A DNA stretch of 64,000 bases from Ficedula albicollis (GCF_000247815.1 NC_021677.1:7084447-7148446); one strand, 5' to 3'; positions 51,195 to 64,000 are shown, numbered from the stretch's first letter. Notes: generated by a model from the letters alone, not told the origin. A program made the numbers and translations.

Positions 51195-52401
51195 CTTCTG
51201 GAAAGTTCTAGGGTAAAACAGCTCCCAGGAGCTGATAATAATGTGGGCTTTTTATTTTTCCGTGGGAGCTACTACACTGATTTGCTTCTGATATTAAGTT
51301 AACAGTAAATTTGAATCTTGAAAATATAATTTAAAATTTAAAATAATTTCTTGCTTACAAGATATGGTGATGGCTTTTATACTTGGAGGCCACATGGCTG
51401 TGACATATAGATTATATATTTTGATTTTAATATGAGGCAACATAATGGGTATTGCAACCAGTGCAGGCTCACAGCAGCAAATATTTATAAATTGCCACCA
51501 TATGCTGATTCTAATACAGCAAATTTTATTTAAAATAATTATGGGACTTTTCACCTTTTTAAAAATGAAATTTGGGGTTTGGCAGGTTTAATATGAATTT
51601 AACATCTTTAGGATAACAGATGATCAAATAAGGCATAAGAAATTGCTTTTATTGAAAATCTGGAAACCCTGTAACACAACAAACCATGCCTGCTCTCCAG
51701 CTGGAATGTGCTTGCTCCTTATTGACCAGGGTACCAATCAACCATAAAATGCAAGACAGATGATGGTTTCAAGGCTGTGTCTGCACCCCAGATTATATGG
51801 GAGATGTCATAAATTATAATTTAGGATGCACAGGAGTTAGATAAATATCCTTGTTTTTTTCCCTTGAATTATAATTAAAGTGCAGCATGGAAGAATCAGT
51901 TGATATGGCAGGTGGAAAAGGGGAAAAGAGCACGGGAAAATAATCTTGGAGCAAAAGACATGTAACTGAAAGGCTTGCAGTGCTTCAGCAGACTTCCCTG
52001 AGCTTCACCAGGACTGTGTCTGTGCCATGAGAGCTGAGCACTCACATGGCTGTGAACTGAGCTGTGTCAAAACCTCTGCAATCAGATAAAATTTAAAAAA
52101 AAATTCTTATCACTACCTCAGAGTTTTGTTTTAATAATCAGTAGCCCTGAACCTCTGGCTTAGAAAAAGGAAGATGCTCTCAGACCTCCTGCTGCAGCTT
52201 GCAGCCGTGTGAAGCCAATGTTTTGATCCAGGCTGACAGGAAGCAAAGGACCAGGATGCCTGGGATGCTTTCTTACCCTGGATATTCCTGCCCAAGGGGC
52301 TGGGAAAGTTAGGGAACACAAGCCAATGAATCCTTCAGATGAGAGCATAGAGTTTGCTTTTGGGGGGTTTGTTTCACTGTCTTAACATCCTTTATTTAAA
52401 G

Positions 52402-52479
52402 GAAGAGTGACAGTAATTTCCTGAACAAGGCTGAGCAGGAAGTCTTTAAGAGGAGCAGTCTGGAGAAGAAGCAGCAACA
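52402..52479 (+). CDS. SHANK2: Candidate SHANK2 cassette exon (78 nt, in frame)
   Basis: A 78-nt island between a good acceptor (TTTATTTAAAG after a T/C-rich stretch, AG at 52400-52401) and a consensus donor (GTGAGT from 52480). SHANK2 is in phase 2 across this intron: the giant exon ends in AG and the last exon starts with G. The island starts with G, is open for 25 codons and ends in CA. It therefore joins both neighbours in frame and would add 26 residues (KSDSNFLNKAEQEVFKRSSL, then EKKQQ and a junction Gln) between the proline-rich region and the SAM exon. The peptide is charged and looks protein-like. I do not remember it from published SHANK2 isoforms. Without splicing the frame meets TGA immediately after CAACAG, so the open region ends at the donor. 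Confidence 0.55.
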
Positions 52480-54694
52480 GTGAGTTGCAAAGCACTGAGC
52501 CTGGAGTTGTCAGTCAAGCAGTAGAAATTATCTTTCATCTCCTGGAATAAAAGAAGGTGGATTTTCATCATCCATTTGATCTTGCCACAATGAATGTAAA
52601 TACAAAATCCTAATTTCTAGCATTTGCAGGAGAGGAAAGTTAAGTAGAAGGGTGATTGCAGGTAAAGATCAGGGATTCATTTCCCTATTTATGCAAAGCT
52701 CATCCTTGCTATCACTTGGATAGCACCACCCCAACCTTTTTCAAAGCAGGCTTTTTATTGGTTTTAGATTATATCGTGCCTTAGTAATGAGCGTGAGACT
52801 CCTAATGCTGAGGTAAAGGAAATGGAAATAACTTCCTCCCCTTGGTTGGTAGAATTTAATAGTCTCTTGCCACAGACTTTTTATTTGTAAGAATGCTTAG
52901 CTCCAGCCCTGAAGACAATGAGAGCCACTAGGCACCAAAAACATCACAGGAAACACTCAGAACCTTACCAAGTGTTTCCTTTCTTTGTTAAATTACAAAG
53001 CCATAAGTGCTGGAAGTGTTGTTCCTACTGGGTTTTAAGTGAAGTACCAATCTTACAAAGAGATCGCCCTGTTCCCAGTCAAATACATGATCAGACTGTG
53101 GGAAATCAGCGGGAATGTTGGTGTGAATTAGATGTGTGTTCTTCCAAAAGTTATTCGTGGTGCTCTTCTCCTGACAGGGAGCTTTTTTGGAATAGGACCT
53201 ACGGAGATGGGAGCAGAAATGTCGGTGTGGCAGAGCTGCGCTTCCCTGGGCTCTGGCTTGGTGGTGAAGTGCCAAAGCCTGAGGGGTGATTCAGGGAGCA
53301 CTCTTAGGGCTCTCCAAAGCCAGCAGCCAGCCAGGGAATCACTGTCAGCAGCTCAGGGCTGCAGTAGGGGAGAAAGGGATGAATAACCTGTTTGTTAGCA
53401 CTGCCCGTATGTTGCCATTGCCCTGCTTTTCCTTCAGCTTGAGATCTTTTCTGCGCAGCAGTGAATCTGCTGGTTTAATGGAAGCATTTCCATCTGACAT
53501 CCTGCACCCAAGCCATTCTCAGGCAGGACAGTCCAGGCCTGGGGACAGTGTGGCACTCAGATACAGAGGGCTTCTGTCAGGGTCTGCACTGGAAATCTCA
53601 GTACAGCATCAGCCACATCATCCTCCAGACTCCATGGCATTGCTTCCAGGATAAATAAACCCTTCCTTTGGTCGGCAAGTGCTGTGAATTGATTGTCTGA
53701 AGGTTTCCCAGTTGGCAGGTTATTTCTGAAGTGAAGAACACTGGAGCTCCAAGGGCTTTGTGGAGCGTCCTGAAGTGCACACGCTGCTCTTCCCATGGGA
53801 TTAAGGGCTGTGGGGTCAAGTCTTTGATGACATGAACAGACCCAAACCTTCTAAATTCGCTTCTGTAGCCAGCAGAGGCAGAAGCAGAGGGTTGTATTCC
53901 TTCACCCACCCTGTCAGGCTGGGCATCAGAGCGAGCCTCTCAGTGTAGATCATAATCTGAAACTCATTTTCTTTAGGCAGAACTTGATCCCAGCTACATC
54001 ATCTCCAGTCATGCACATGAGCAAGAATTTTGTCTCCTTAATTTTGTAGTGAAACTAACCAGAGTATAATTTCTCTGTGGAAGGAAATAGACACTGATAT
54101 GTTTTAGGCACCTTAGAAGGAGACTGTTTTATGTTTAAAGCATGGATAGAAAGGGAAATAAAAGCAGCTTGTTCTATAAACAAATAGTACTACAAATATT
54201 CTGCAAAATTCACTGACTGAAACCCAAAGATCCAAAATCCAGTGCTCCTGAAATTTTCCACAACTACTATTATTAGCTATATTCTGTGCAAAGCCAGAAC
54301 TGAAGGATTCCAACCATCCACATGACAATAGGAAGATCAACTCCTGGTCGTGCTTTGCGGGGAGCACAAAGTGCTCATGTGCTTGTTCCACTCAGCATTT
54401 CTCATTTCACCAGGAGTTAATTTGGGAACAGGTATTAAAAACAGGTATTAAAAAGGGAGAAAATGTGCTCTGGAAGGTGTTTTTAACTATACTGCTCATA
54501 AGCAAAGGTTTTGTCTTTAACTATGGCCTTACCATTGGTGCTGGTTTTCTGGGAAAGGGTTAATGATACAGTTTTTGTACTTTTAGTTAAAATGGGAAAC
54601 TACCCAAGCATTCCCATGTCACAATTACCACATGCTGATGGGGCCATGCTGGTGGCCAGCAGCTCTAACTGTGCCTGTCTGTTTGCAATTGCAG

Positions 54695-55268
54695 GAGCAC
54701 GGAAGTCATGAGTACTGTCTCAGGTACACGAAGTACAACAATCACTTTCACTGTCCGACCCGGAGCCAGCCAGCCGATCACACTGCAGAGCAGGTCCCCA
54801 GACTATGACAGCAGGACCTCAGGAGCAAGGCACGCTCCCAGCCCGGTGGTTTCACCAACAGAGATTAATAAAGACATCCTGCCTGCTCCTCTGACTGCTT
54901 CTGCTTCAGCCTCATCTCCTTCTCCAACTCTGTCTGATGTTTTTAGCCTACCCAGCCAGCCCCCTTCTGGGGACTTATTTGGCTTGACCACAGGGCGCAG
55001 CAGGTCTCCTTCTCCCTCAATATTACAACAGCCAATCTCAAATAAGCCTTTTACAACTAAGCCTGTCCACCTGTGGACTAAACCAGATGTGGCAGATTGG
55101 TTGGAAAGTCTAAACTTAGGTGAACATAAAGAAACATTTATGGACAATGAAATAGATGGCACACATTTACCAAATCTACAGAAGGAAGATCTGATAGACC
55201 TTGGAGTGACTAGAGTTGGGCACAGAATGAACATAGAAAGAGCTTTGAAGCAGCTGCTGGACAGATAA
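54695..55268 (+). CDS. SHANK2: SHANK2 last coding exon with SAM domain and stop
   Basis: Starts after AG (54693-54694); G completes Arg from the giant exon, then STEVMSTVSGTRSTTITFTV. A Ser/Pro-rich stretch follows (SPSPTLSDVFSLPSQPPSGD, RSRSPSPSILQQPISNKPF). The SAM domain occupies about 55056-55265: KPVHLWTKPDVADWLESLNL, EHKETFMDNEIDG, LPNLQKEDLIDLGVTRVGHR and MNIERALKQLLDR, then TAA at 55266-55268. SHANK SAM domains self-assemble into zinc-stabilised sheets that organise the postsynaptic density. The match to mammalian SHANK2 over the SAM domain is nearly complete, which distinguishes it from SHANK1 and SHANK3. Confidence 0.98.
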
Positions 55269-58200
55269 GAATAGCTATTTTGCCTCACAAACTTCTGTTG
55301 ATAACTAGAGATGGGCTGGTACTGACATATCCCAAATGCCTTGTCTGTCTGCGAGTGCCAGCAAAATTGGGGGGGAGGGGGAAAACAGAAATTCCTGGTA
55401 CTCAGGTGATGCAGACTGTCTGCTATGTGCCCAAACACAAACCTAAAGATGCTAAAGAAGTGGGGCCATTTTATTTCAAAGCTGTGGGGAGATGATGAGA
55501 GAGAGACAATTGTTAACTTTAAAACTATTGATACTGCCCTTGGCTGGGACCATCGAGTGACAATTTTCTTTTTAAAATTTCAGGGCTTCTTTTACTGAAA
55601 GAAAAAAAATTGTGTTTTATTTTATTCTCTTCTTGACATTCAGTCTCCAAGCAGGCTTTCTTCCCCAGCCCTTGGTTCATTTTAAGAGGACAGGTTGCTC
55701 CATTACCACTCAAACCCAGTTTTATCAGTAGTGGGGATATTGAGGCGGGCACAGGAGTCCATATTCCTCTTTTTTTCTGGCATAGCTCCCTGATGTGTTG
55801 GCAGTGAAGCTGGTTGTTCTGCTGGAGTCAGTCCAAAGGTAACCTTGCTCTGTTTTACCTGGTATTTCTTTATTTCTGCAGTGGTATTTAGCACTCTTCC
55901 AAGGTGGCAGAACAAGTTCAGTGCACACTCCACTGACGCGGCCTGTAGGACAGTGCAGACATTGAGTGAAGGCTGAGGAGGGACCACACTTAGAGGTGCA
56001 GCAAAGTGAAGCTATTTTGAACCTGAGACCCCCAGTTCTCAACCAGCTCAACTGCTGCTGAGTCAAAAAATGAGCTCCACAAGCTGGGACAGACTTTAGT
56101 GTGCAGGCAGCTTTGGGGCTTGACAATGAGACACTGAGAGAGGCTGAGCCCTGAGAGGTCCTGTTTAATTCAGTGAGTGATACGTGCCTGGGTATTTTGA
56201 ACAGCAGGCCGAGTAGGAAGAAGAAGAGAGATGAATGTTCCCATTGAAGTCAGTGGGAAGTGTGCCAGGATCTGAAGTGAGAGAGGGATTTCATCCTGTT
56301 AGGAATGGAAATGCTTCAGCTCGTTGAGAGGAGGCAGAGAGGTGATGCCAAGATGGAAAGAGCTGTTGAGTGTCTGGGGTGCACGCATTCTGAGAGCCAG
56401 GAGGGCTGTGGAGGGATCCAGGCTCTCATTTTATCACTGCTAGCAGGAGCTGGCTCTAGACAAGGACAGAGGGCCAGGCACTGGCCCCCAGCCCATTCCT
56501 TGGCATAAGAGGTGGGAGCACCCTGCCAGAATTCGGGGCTGGGAGCAGGGGCAGAGAGAACTTTCCAGGAGACTTCTGTCAGCAAGGGAGAAACACTCAT
56601 GACTGGTTTACACGGCTTTGTTTTTTTTTTTTTTAAATTATTATTATATTTTTTCTAGCTTTCAAGTTAACAAGTCTCTCTCTGCATGTTTGAACTCCCC
56701 CTTGTAATTAACATCTCTGAATATCTGTGAGTTTTGTAGGACTTTCTGGACAGAATATTCAAGATGTTCAAGGTGGGTAAATTGGGTGTGGATGGCTCAA
56801 CTGCCTCCCTACCAAACTTTCAGGTTCCCTTACATTTTGCAAGGTACCTGAACTTTCTTTCCTTGATATGGTCCTTGATATGGTCCAGCCTATCTCTAAT
56901 TTTTTTATTATTGTGATTATTTTTTGCTCACAAACAAGTGTCTAATTAGGTCTGCAACAGCCCTAGTATGAGTACATAAAGTTTAGCATTTTAAATATCT
57001 TTCTTTACTGCAAGTTTAAATAGTTGTACAGATAGTTTATAAGCACAATATTTTAAGAAAATAAGTGGCTGGTCTACTGGGCAGCCTTTGTGCCACTTCA
57101 GTGCTAGGAAGTTAAAAAGAGAAAAAAAACAAAAAAAAAAAAGAAAAAAAGAAAAAAAACTTTTTGTGGTTTACTACTATTTCTGTGGAATAATTATAAA
57201 GTCTTGACCTTTTTAAAATCAACCTCATTTGGATGCATCTGAACCAGCAGAGCTGTGTTATATTTTCTATCTTTGCTAGAACTTCTACAGAGGAGGATGA
57301 ATATTTCTTCAAAAGTGGTTACAGTTACCAACGCATTGGAAACTCATAAAAATCAGCTTATTTAAGCCTCCTGCCCCCTTTATGGAACAGCAAATCTTTT
57401 GACTTAACATCTGTTACTGCACTCTGTATTTGGGGAGTTCCAAGGAACCTTGTAATAAAAACAAAGCACTGAGGCGTTTTGCTGTTGAGGAGTGCTGAGT
57501 TTTTCCATGGGAGGTGTAGAAAATGGCAGTTGCACTCAGATAGGTCGATGCAGGCAACTTGAGGCCATCACACACTTTCAGAAGTGAAAAAAAAAAAAAA
57601 GGTAATTTAGCCATCGTTTGTCTTCCATTTGGTGATACGACAGAATTCAGTAAATAAACCACTGATGCCATGCTCTCTTTTTTTTTAATTTCTTTTTTTT
57701 TTGTTTTGTTTCTTTGGGTACAGTTGCTATTACCTCTATAACACGTGCCAGAAACACCTTAGAAAATAAATACAGTAGTAAAAGAAAAATGTAGAAGTTG
57801 GCTTTTAAAGCTGCTTTTTTTGGATCACAACCTACCTGTTGATTGAACTTGCCCTGAGCAAGCGCTGACACGCTCAGTAACTCCCAGGTGAGATCATCCC
57901 TGTCTCACACAGGTGTGGCTCCTGCTCGTGCATCTCTTCAGGTACAAAACGAGTGGAAAAGAGCAGGTGAAAGAGCTGTAAGGGAGTAATTTTATTTCTC
58001 ACATTGTGTCCTGTGAAGCAAAAAGGTAAGGAGACCTGAGGGGACCTACTTGGACCATCAGAATGCACCTCTGGCAAGTGGAGTTTGGTCTCCAGCTCTG
58101 AGGGGTGATTTGAAACAAAAAAAAAAAAAGAAAGCAATAGTAACAGATAATGCCATGGCCTCCGAGTATTTTCACCAAGGGGGAGGAGAGAAGACCCATT

Positions 58201-58850
58201 TCTTTCATGCTACTCTGATAGTGAAAAACAAAGTCATTAGAGATCTATGATATTCTGGGTTTTAGGATCAACTTTTGTTTATATACTGTAATTTAAATAA
58301 ATTGCATTTACATGCCTAGGTTCTGTAATATTTGTGTATACAATACCAAAATCTTACAAGATGTAAATTGTGTATAACTGCACAGACTCCTTGCCCTAGG
58401 TGTCTGAGAACATTTTAAGTTTAATTCATATATTATAAAATGACTAGATGTGACTGTTGATTTACAGGATTTACATATCACAAAGAAGTTAATTATTTGT
58501 GGTACTTAAGTTAATAAAAAATAGTGATTTTTTTTTCCTTTTCCTCTCAGTTCTTAAGAAGCATTACCCAGTTGATCTGGTGATGATTATGTGTATGAGC
58601 CACAAATACTGATAATTTTTCCATTACATTTTTTCTTTTCTATATGCTAATATGTTTCTCGCTATAGTTTGTGTAACAACTTGTGTTCACATTATCTATG
58701 TTGCTGTAATTTTTGTGCTTTAATTCCTCTTATTTCGACTGATGAAAAAAAAATCAAGCTCCTGTAACTTGCACTTTCCCCTAATCCTTAATACTCTTGT
58801 ATGGCAACCAAAATTACTGTAAGAAATAAATATAATATTGCACTAAGGGT
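55269..58850 (+). other. SHANK2: SHANK2 3' untranslated region
   Basis: Non-coding sequence follows the stop. It is AT-rich, especially from 56.6 kb on, with many ATTTA-like and T-rich stretches typical of long neuronal 3'UTRs. Several AATAAA hexamers occur (for example near 57652, 57765 and 58297), but the best is at 58825. The 3' limit is inferred from that signal; a longer form could extend to about 59.9 kb. Open frames in it are short and unrelated to known proteins. Confidence 0.75.
58825..58830 (+). terminator. SHANK2: Probable main polyadenylation signal of SHANK2
   Basis: AATAAA in AAGAAATAAATATAATATTG, followed about 15-25 nt later by a GU-rich element (GGGTGTGGTTCTG). Cleavage is expected around 58843-58850. 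Confidence 0.65.
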
Positions 58851-59469
58851 GTGGTTCTGATTGCAAACAGAGAACACTGTCTGGATTTTTATTAAAAAAG
58901 AAAAAAAGTTGCCAAAAAAGTTGCAATTTGTTATTGAAAACGCATAAAATGCTTTCACAAAATGTAGATAGAAGGGAAAATTATTGATTTATTGTTGGGA
59001 AAAGCATTTCCTATTTACTCCTTCTGTTTGTTTTTTTTTTTTCTTCTTTTTGTTTTTTTTTTTTCCTTTGGTTAAAGCATTCCATATGCCGAATGTTCCA
59101 TTCATTTACTGAATTTCAGGGGTCACGCTTGAAATCTGGAGAAGTAGGAAACTTTGAAGGGGAGAGGTAGAAAACCGCATTACCTGATTATGTTTGCCTT
59201 AAGGTGTGGAATGTGTGGAATGTTCTTGCTGCTGGGGGGGATGAACGCACCGAGCTTTAGCGCTGCTGCTGCTGCTCTGCGATTTCGCGAGGCTCTGGAA
59301 GTGGAGTTTGGGGTTTCTGTTTTACTGGGGGCTGGGGTTTCTCTGGGGCAGAGCAGCTTTGCAGAGGGGAGGAGGGAACAGCGCTCCTTGTCCGGCTTTG
59401 TGCATCTTGTGACTTTTAATTCTGTGCCAGCGGGCTCTGTTTGTACTGTGAATAAACAAGGCTGCGAAT

Positions 59470-59550
59470 GGAAAAAAAAAAACCAACAAAACCAACAAAA
59501 CAAACAAAGAAACAAACAAAGAAAAAACAAACAAACAAAAAAAAACAATC
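59470..59550. repeat. A/C-rich AAAC/AAAG low-complexity tract
   Basis: AACAAAC, AAACAAAG and AAACAAAC units without any T for most of their length. The short open frame from 59154 runs into it and is not believable as a gene. Confidence 0.85.
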
Positions 59551-59880
59551 CAAGGAAACAATTCACGTCTTTTGGCTTCAGTTAAAGATTTGTTTTTCTA
59601 TCTTTAAATGGTGATGCAATGAAGAGTATTTTTTATTTTTATTTTCTAAGATATTGGAATAAATGCCTAGAACCGTTGCCATTTGGTTTCATATGTTCCT
59701 TAACTATGATTCTCTTCTCAGCTGTTGTTCTAGCTCATCATTTTTGTAGCCCCGTTATTATTTCTGTCATGATTTCCCAACAACAATTACTTGGCAGCTT
59801 TGTTTTGTTAAAAACATAAACTAGAACCAGCCTGTTTTATTTGCTTATTTCAGGTATTGTGGCAAACATCTGTGTATCTA

Positions 59881-59886
59881 AATAAA
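59881..59886 (+). terminator. SHANK2: Possible distal polyadenylation signal
   Basis: AATAAA with a moderately GU/U-rich downstream region. It would extend the 3'UTR by about 1 kb, across an A/C-rich tract at 59470-59550. Weaker than the 58825 signal. Confidence 0.35.
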
Positions 59887-61006
59887 GGCAGGTATTTCCA
59901 GTGCAAAACAAAGAATGCTTTGCAATTGTCACGGCTTGTTGGCCAAAGAAACGAGAAAAATTGATCATTGCTGTCGTTGTGTACATTGTATCAATGTGTT
60001 CTGCTTTATTCTTTGGTTTCTGTAATTTTTTCCTGTTCTGTTTTTTTTTCCCCCCTGTATTTTCCTGCATTTCATGGACTTTCATCCCCTCTGTCCTTGG
60101 CTGGGCCACCCAGAATAGCACGATTGTAACAACACTTCAGAATGTGTGTTTTTAAAAAACAAAACAAAACAACAAAAAAATTTCACGTGCCTTATAATTT
60201 TCCACCTGGATCAGCTACACTGTATTTCACATAAAAAGCTTTATCTTTCAAGGTGTTCAGTACCTCACCATCAGAGAGTTCTGGGGTTGGAGTGAGCTCA
60301 ATGTCACTGCTTTAGGAAGCACTGAGGAGCTGCAGTGATTCAGCAGCTTATCTCGCCACATTTTTGGCATTGTGAGCCTGATTTCAAGTCTTCTATTCAA
60401 ATCAAGCAAGCAAGAGGGGGAAAAGAAATGAGATGAGACTGTTATTTTGGGTTTGGTTCACTGCCATAAATCCTGGATGGTTGGTACAGTTGACGTGGGC
60501 TGTGTTTCACAGATGAGGTACTGATGATAAATAAATAAACCAAGTGGACCTGATGCCATTAAGTCTGCCACAAACTGGTTCTGTGCCACTGACATCTAGT
60601 GGAACCTGATGGACACTGTCTCAGAGCAATATCAGACCTTTTAAATAATTATTTATTTATTTACTTTTAACTACTGTCATTCTATTTACTAGAAGCTGTT
60701 TTAGGAAATTTTGTATTGTTATTATTTAGGTTGGCCTAAGTATTTAAGTCACTTAAGAAAGGCTGACTGTATAATTACACGAATTATACATGAATGAGAA
60801 GTCTTTAATGTGTTTTCTGGTCTCTCTGTGTTTATGTTTTCTCAGTTTTCTGTTTTGAATGTCAGCATCTCCATGTGATACTTCACCTGCATCTGGCATG
60901 GTTTTTAATGGGAATATAGGTTTTGTCTCCAGTACTGTGAACCTTGGACTATTTTGAACCATTTCTGACACTACAACCTGATGAATAACAGCCTGTTCAA
61001 CCCCAA

Positions 61007-61355
<349 letters not shown>

Positions 61356-61814
61356 GGGGGGGAGGGGGGATGAGGAGGGGGGGGAAGTGAGTTTTGAGGT
61401 TAGGAAGAAGTTCAGAACAGCTGGGGGGGATTTCCCTGATGCGCTTGCAGTGCTGAAGTTTGATTTCTCCAGTAAAATTCTAGTTGTTTTTTTCCTCAGG
61501 ACTGATGCTAGGAGGAATCCGTGCACGTGTGTGTGAGTTCTTGTACGTTTTCAATGTAAAGGTCCTTGGGCAGCCTTAGAAACCAATGTACAGATAGGAC
61601 ACCAGTGTTGCATGTGCTTAAACCTGTACTGGAATCAATGTCGCTGTGTACCTGTTTGCTTTGGAAATCTGAAGAGAATACAATATAGAGAAACCTCAAA
61701 ATCTACCTCATGTTTTAATGGGTTCTTTTCCACTGGTGTTCTCCTGTTACCTGAATGTCTCTGAGTCTTCCCTGCTGGGTTCAGGGAATGGCCAAGCCTG
61801 GCTCTCCCCACCCA

Positions 61815-62087
<273 letters not shown>

Positions 62088-62519
62088 ACCCAACCCGCCC
62101 CTAGAAAACCCCAAGTGAAGAACTGCTGGGGTTCTGTCGTTCTTCTGTCCTTTTGTTGTGACCCTGTGGTGCATCTTGGGGTCTCCTTTGGGGTCAGATC
62201 TGCAGTGGCAAGGGTGAGGTGAGAGCTCCAAGAGATCAGACAGAAAGAGGTCTGTGAGGCAGAACTCACCATTTTCCCATTTTTGTTATTGATGTATTTA
62301 TCACTTGCCATTTACTTGTCATGGTGCTGACAAGTGAACAGCAATCACTTTATCTGGGCATAGTTGAATTAGCTGTGCCGCATCCCTTGCTCTCCATTTG
62401 CTCTGTCTCAGCAATTTTCTTTCTTTCCAAAGCAGTGGGTGTCAGCTTTAGTGTGTGCAGGTTCTGTAGGTTCAGCTGGTTCACCTTTAGACTTTTAGTG
62501 CCCCAGTAGCTGACATGTA

Positions 62520-62533
62520 CAGGTGTACACCTG
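62520..62533. repeat. 14-bp perfect palindrome
   Basis: CAGGTGTACACCTG is identical on both strands. It contains two inverted CAGGTG / CACCTG E-box-type half units. No flanking promoter was recognised. Confidence 0.7.
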
Positions 62534-63479
62534 AGGTCATTTGAAATCTCCAAAAACACTCTTTTTCTGCATCACAGAGAACATCGCAGAGAAGGCACAA
62601 AGCAAAGGCAGGCAACTCCCTGAAGCTGTTTTTCAGTTTTTAGGAAAGGAGTTGTCTTCCAGAGGCCAATTTCTCCCCTGTCTGTGCACTCAGAGGAGAG
62701 CATGGACACACCTTTGGTTCTGTCCTGTGGGCTCATCCTAGCTCCAGCTGCTGACCTTGGTGTTGTTCTGTGACCCTTGGGGACAGAGCCACCCACAGCA
62801 GATCTTCTGTGTGCTGCCTGTCTGTGCTGCTGACCAAGCTGATTGTCCCAGGGAAAATCAGCTGGAAATCCCAGAGCCATGGGAACAAGGAGTATTTGTT
62901 CATAGCGCACACACCAAGCGGAGAATCCAGCCAGAAATTCCATGGGACTGCTCTGTCAGAGGAGACAGGGAAGAAGAGAAATATGGCTTGGCAAAGACAT
63001 GCACAATACCCAGCCACAAAGAAAGGCAAGGAAATTTGAACAAGGAATAAATCTCTGTCGATGTTGGAGGCTGGAGGGTGTTCACAGGAGCTCGGCAGCA
63101 GCGGGACCAGCAGGATAAGTGTGGTAACCAGCTGCTGTGCTGGGAGCAGGGCCTGGAGCAAGCTGGGAAGGACTTGCTTTGTTTGACCTGAAAATGGAGG
63201 CCGGAAAGAGGTGTCTGATTTTTCCCCTCATGTGATGGGTGAACTGCCAGAGGAGGGTGTGACTGAAGGAAATGTTGGTGCTGGAATAACTCCTCACCAG
63301 CTGGGGATGGATTCAGGCTGGAAACGGGGAGACAGCCCAAATGGGGAGGAGAATGGGGCTGTTCTGGGGTGTCCTGCAGGGAACAATCTGGGATTTTTTC
63401 CTCATGGCACGCAATTAATCCTGGGGCACCTTCTTGTGAACTCTTCTGCCAGAGCTGTGAGCTGAAAAAAACGGGATGG

Positions 63480-63612
63480 AGGGATCCCAGCCATCTTTCC
63501 TGTGCAGCTTGGGCTGGTGGAAAGTGTCCCTGCCATGGCAGGGAAGGGGAATGAGATGGGTTTTAAGGTCTTTCCCAATCCAGACCCTTCCAGGGTTTTA
63601 TGATTCTTTTGA
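63480..63612 (+). mobile_element. CR1 LINE 3'-end fragment
   Basis: A sense CR1 terminus with GTGTCCCTGCCATGGCAGGG, GAATGAGATGGGTTTTAAGG and TCTTTCCCAATCCAGACC, ending GGGTTTTATGATTCTTTTG, the usual ATTCTATGATTCT-type tail with changes. 5'-truncated. Confidence 0.9.
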
Positions 63613-63973
63613 AAACTATTAATTATATTTATACTGAAGCACCAGATGAAACTCTGGAGCAGAGAAAGAAAACCTGGGATATTGCACCTAAAAGATGCCA
63701 AACCTAAAGCCTGGCTGCAGCATTAATGAACTCCAGGGAAAAAGGGCAAAAGTTTGTTCAGGAAAGATAAAATTTCCTCCTCACAGCTCTGCATCCTCTT
63801 GTCAGCACAAAATAGCTGAAATAAAACAGTTAAAATAAAATACTGATCTGCAGCTCCTTACATATTAAATTCAAGATTGCACAAGCCGCAGTGTTACTGC
63901 TAACAAGTGCCATTTAGTCCTTACCTTTAGGTTCTCTTTGTTTTGTTCTATTGGCTTGTTTTGTTCTATTTTT

Positions 63974-63995
63974 TTTCTTTAAAGAAAGAAAGAAA
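63974..63995. repeat. Short T-rich / GAAA repeat at the window end
   Basis: TTTTTTTCTTT is followed by AAAGAAAGAAAGAAAA, a small self-complementary microsatellite. Confidence 0.7.
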
Positions 63996-64000
63996 ACAGC

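Larger units (their letters stand above)
45825..54694 (+). other. SHANK2: Last SHANK2 intron (8.9 kb)
   Basis: The intron runs from GT at 45825 to AG at 54693-54694. It contains nested tandem duplications at 50.69-51.19 kb and the in-frame exon-like island at 52402-52479. Elsewhere I see unique AT-rich sequence and small unrelated open frames; the frames around 49.1-49.6 and 53.1-53.9 kb overlap on both strands and match nothing I know. Confidence 0.9.

Noticed and set aside
52918..53654. Frames of 120-odd codons in the last intron
   Set aside because: Both strands and several frames are equally open; no homology or splice phase supports them.
54708..54710. ATG in the last exon as a separate gene start
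   Set aside because: It is an internal Met of SHANK2 (STEVMST); the exon starts at 54695 and continues the giant exon frame.
59154..59585. 143-codon frame after the SHANK2 3'UTR starting in a GC-rich patch
   Set aside because: It ends in the AAAC-type repeat, contains an alanine run from a short GCT repeat and resembles no protein I know.
61385..61450. GAGGTTAGGAAGAAGTTCAG as a CR1 fragment
   Set aside because: It resembles the CR1 phrase TTAGGAAGAAGTTCTT, but the neighbouring sequence does not continue the match.
62572..63340. Several - strand frames of 120-146 codons as possible CTTN 3' exons
   Set aside because: None contains cortactin SH3 or repeat motifs, and they overlap one another.

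Overview
The window is vertebrate, almost certainly avian, nuclear DNA: introns of up to 17 kb split by short GT-AG bounded exons, CR1-type LINE 3' ends, an avian-style solo LTR and no bacterial gene organisation. A songbird is likely but not proven. One gene dominates: the 3' half of SHANK2 (ProSAP1), a postsynaptic density scaffold, on the + strand.

Layout. 1-18606 is intron, holding a dispersed repeat (about 3.27-4.0 kb), a CR1 tail (5.9 kb) and a reverse-oriented solo LTR (11.0-11.7 kb). The coding exons are: end of the PDZ domain (18607-18742), a linker exon (20477-20557), a 9-nt microexon (21646-21654), a 21-nt exon (24422-24442), two linker exons (41633-41763, 42236-42347), the giant proline-rich exon (43427-45824) with the Homer and cortactin ligands, and the last exon (54695-55268) with the SAM domain and stop. 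Phases agree at every junction, so these exons give one continuous reading frame. The 3'UTR runs to about 58.85 kb, where AATAAA is followed by a GU-rich stretch; a more distal signal lies at 59.88 kb. From there to 64 kb the DNA appears intergenic, with a CR1 tail at 63.5 kb.

Accessory content. The 17-kb intron holds a degraded PIF/Harbinger DNA transposon (about 35.2-38.1 kb). Its accessory Myb/SANT-type ORF is still open for 288 codons, while the convergent transposase on the - strand is broken by stops and frameshifts. The same intron carries two identical 76-bp direct repeats 1.14 kb apart, two ancient amniote repeats and two exon-like islands that could give truncated SHANK2 isoforms. 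The last intron contains nested tandem duplications (50.7-51.2 kb) and a 78-nt exon-like island (52402-52479) with strong splice sites. That island is phase 2-2 and open in exactly the SHANK2 frame; I regard it as the best candidate for an undescribed cassette exon.

Three pure poly-G runs (625, 345 and 269 nt) are probably sequencing or assembly artefacts. The longest lies only 151 bp upstream of the microexon.

All functional statements rest on recalled family knowledge and reading by eye; no database search was run.
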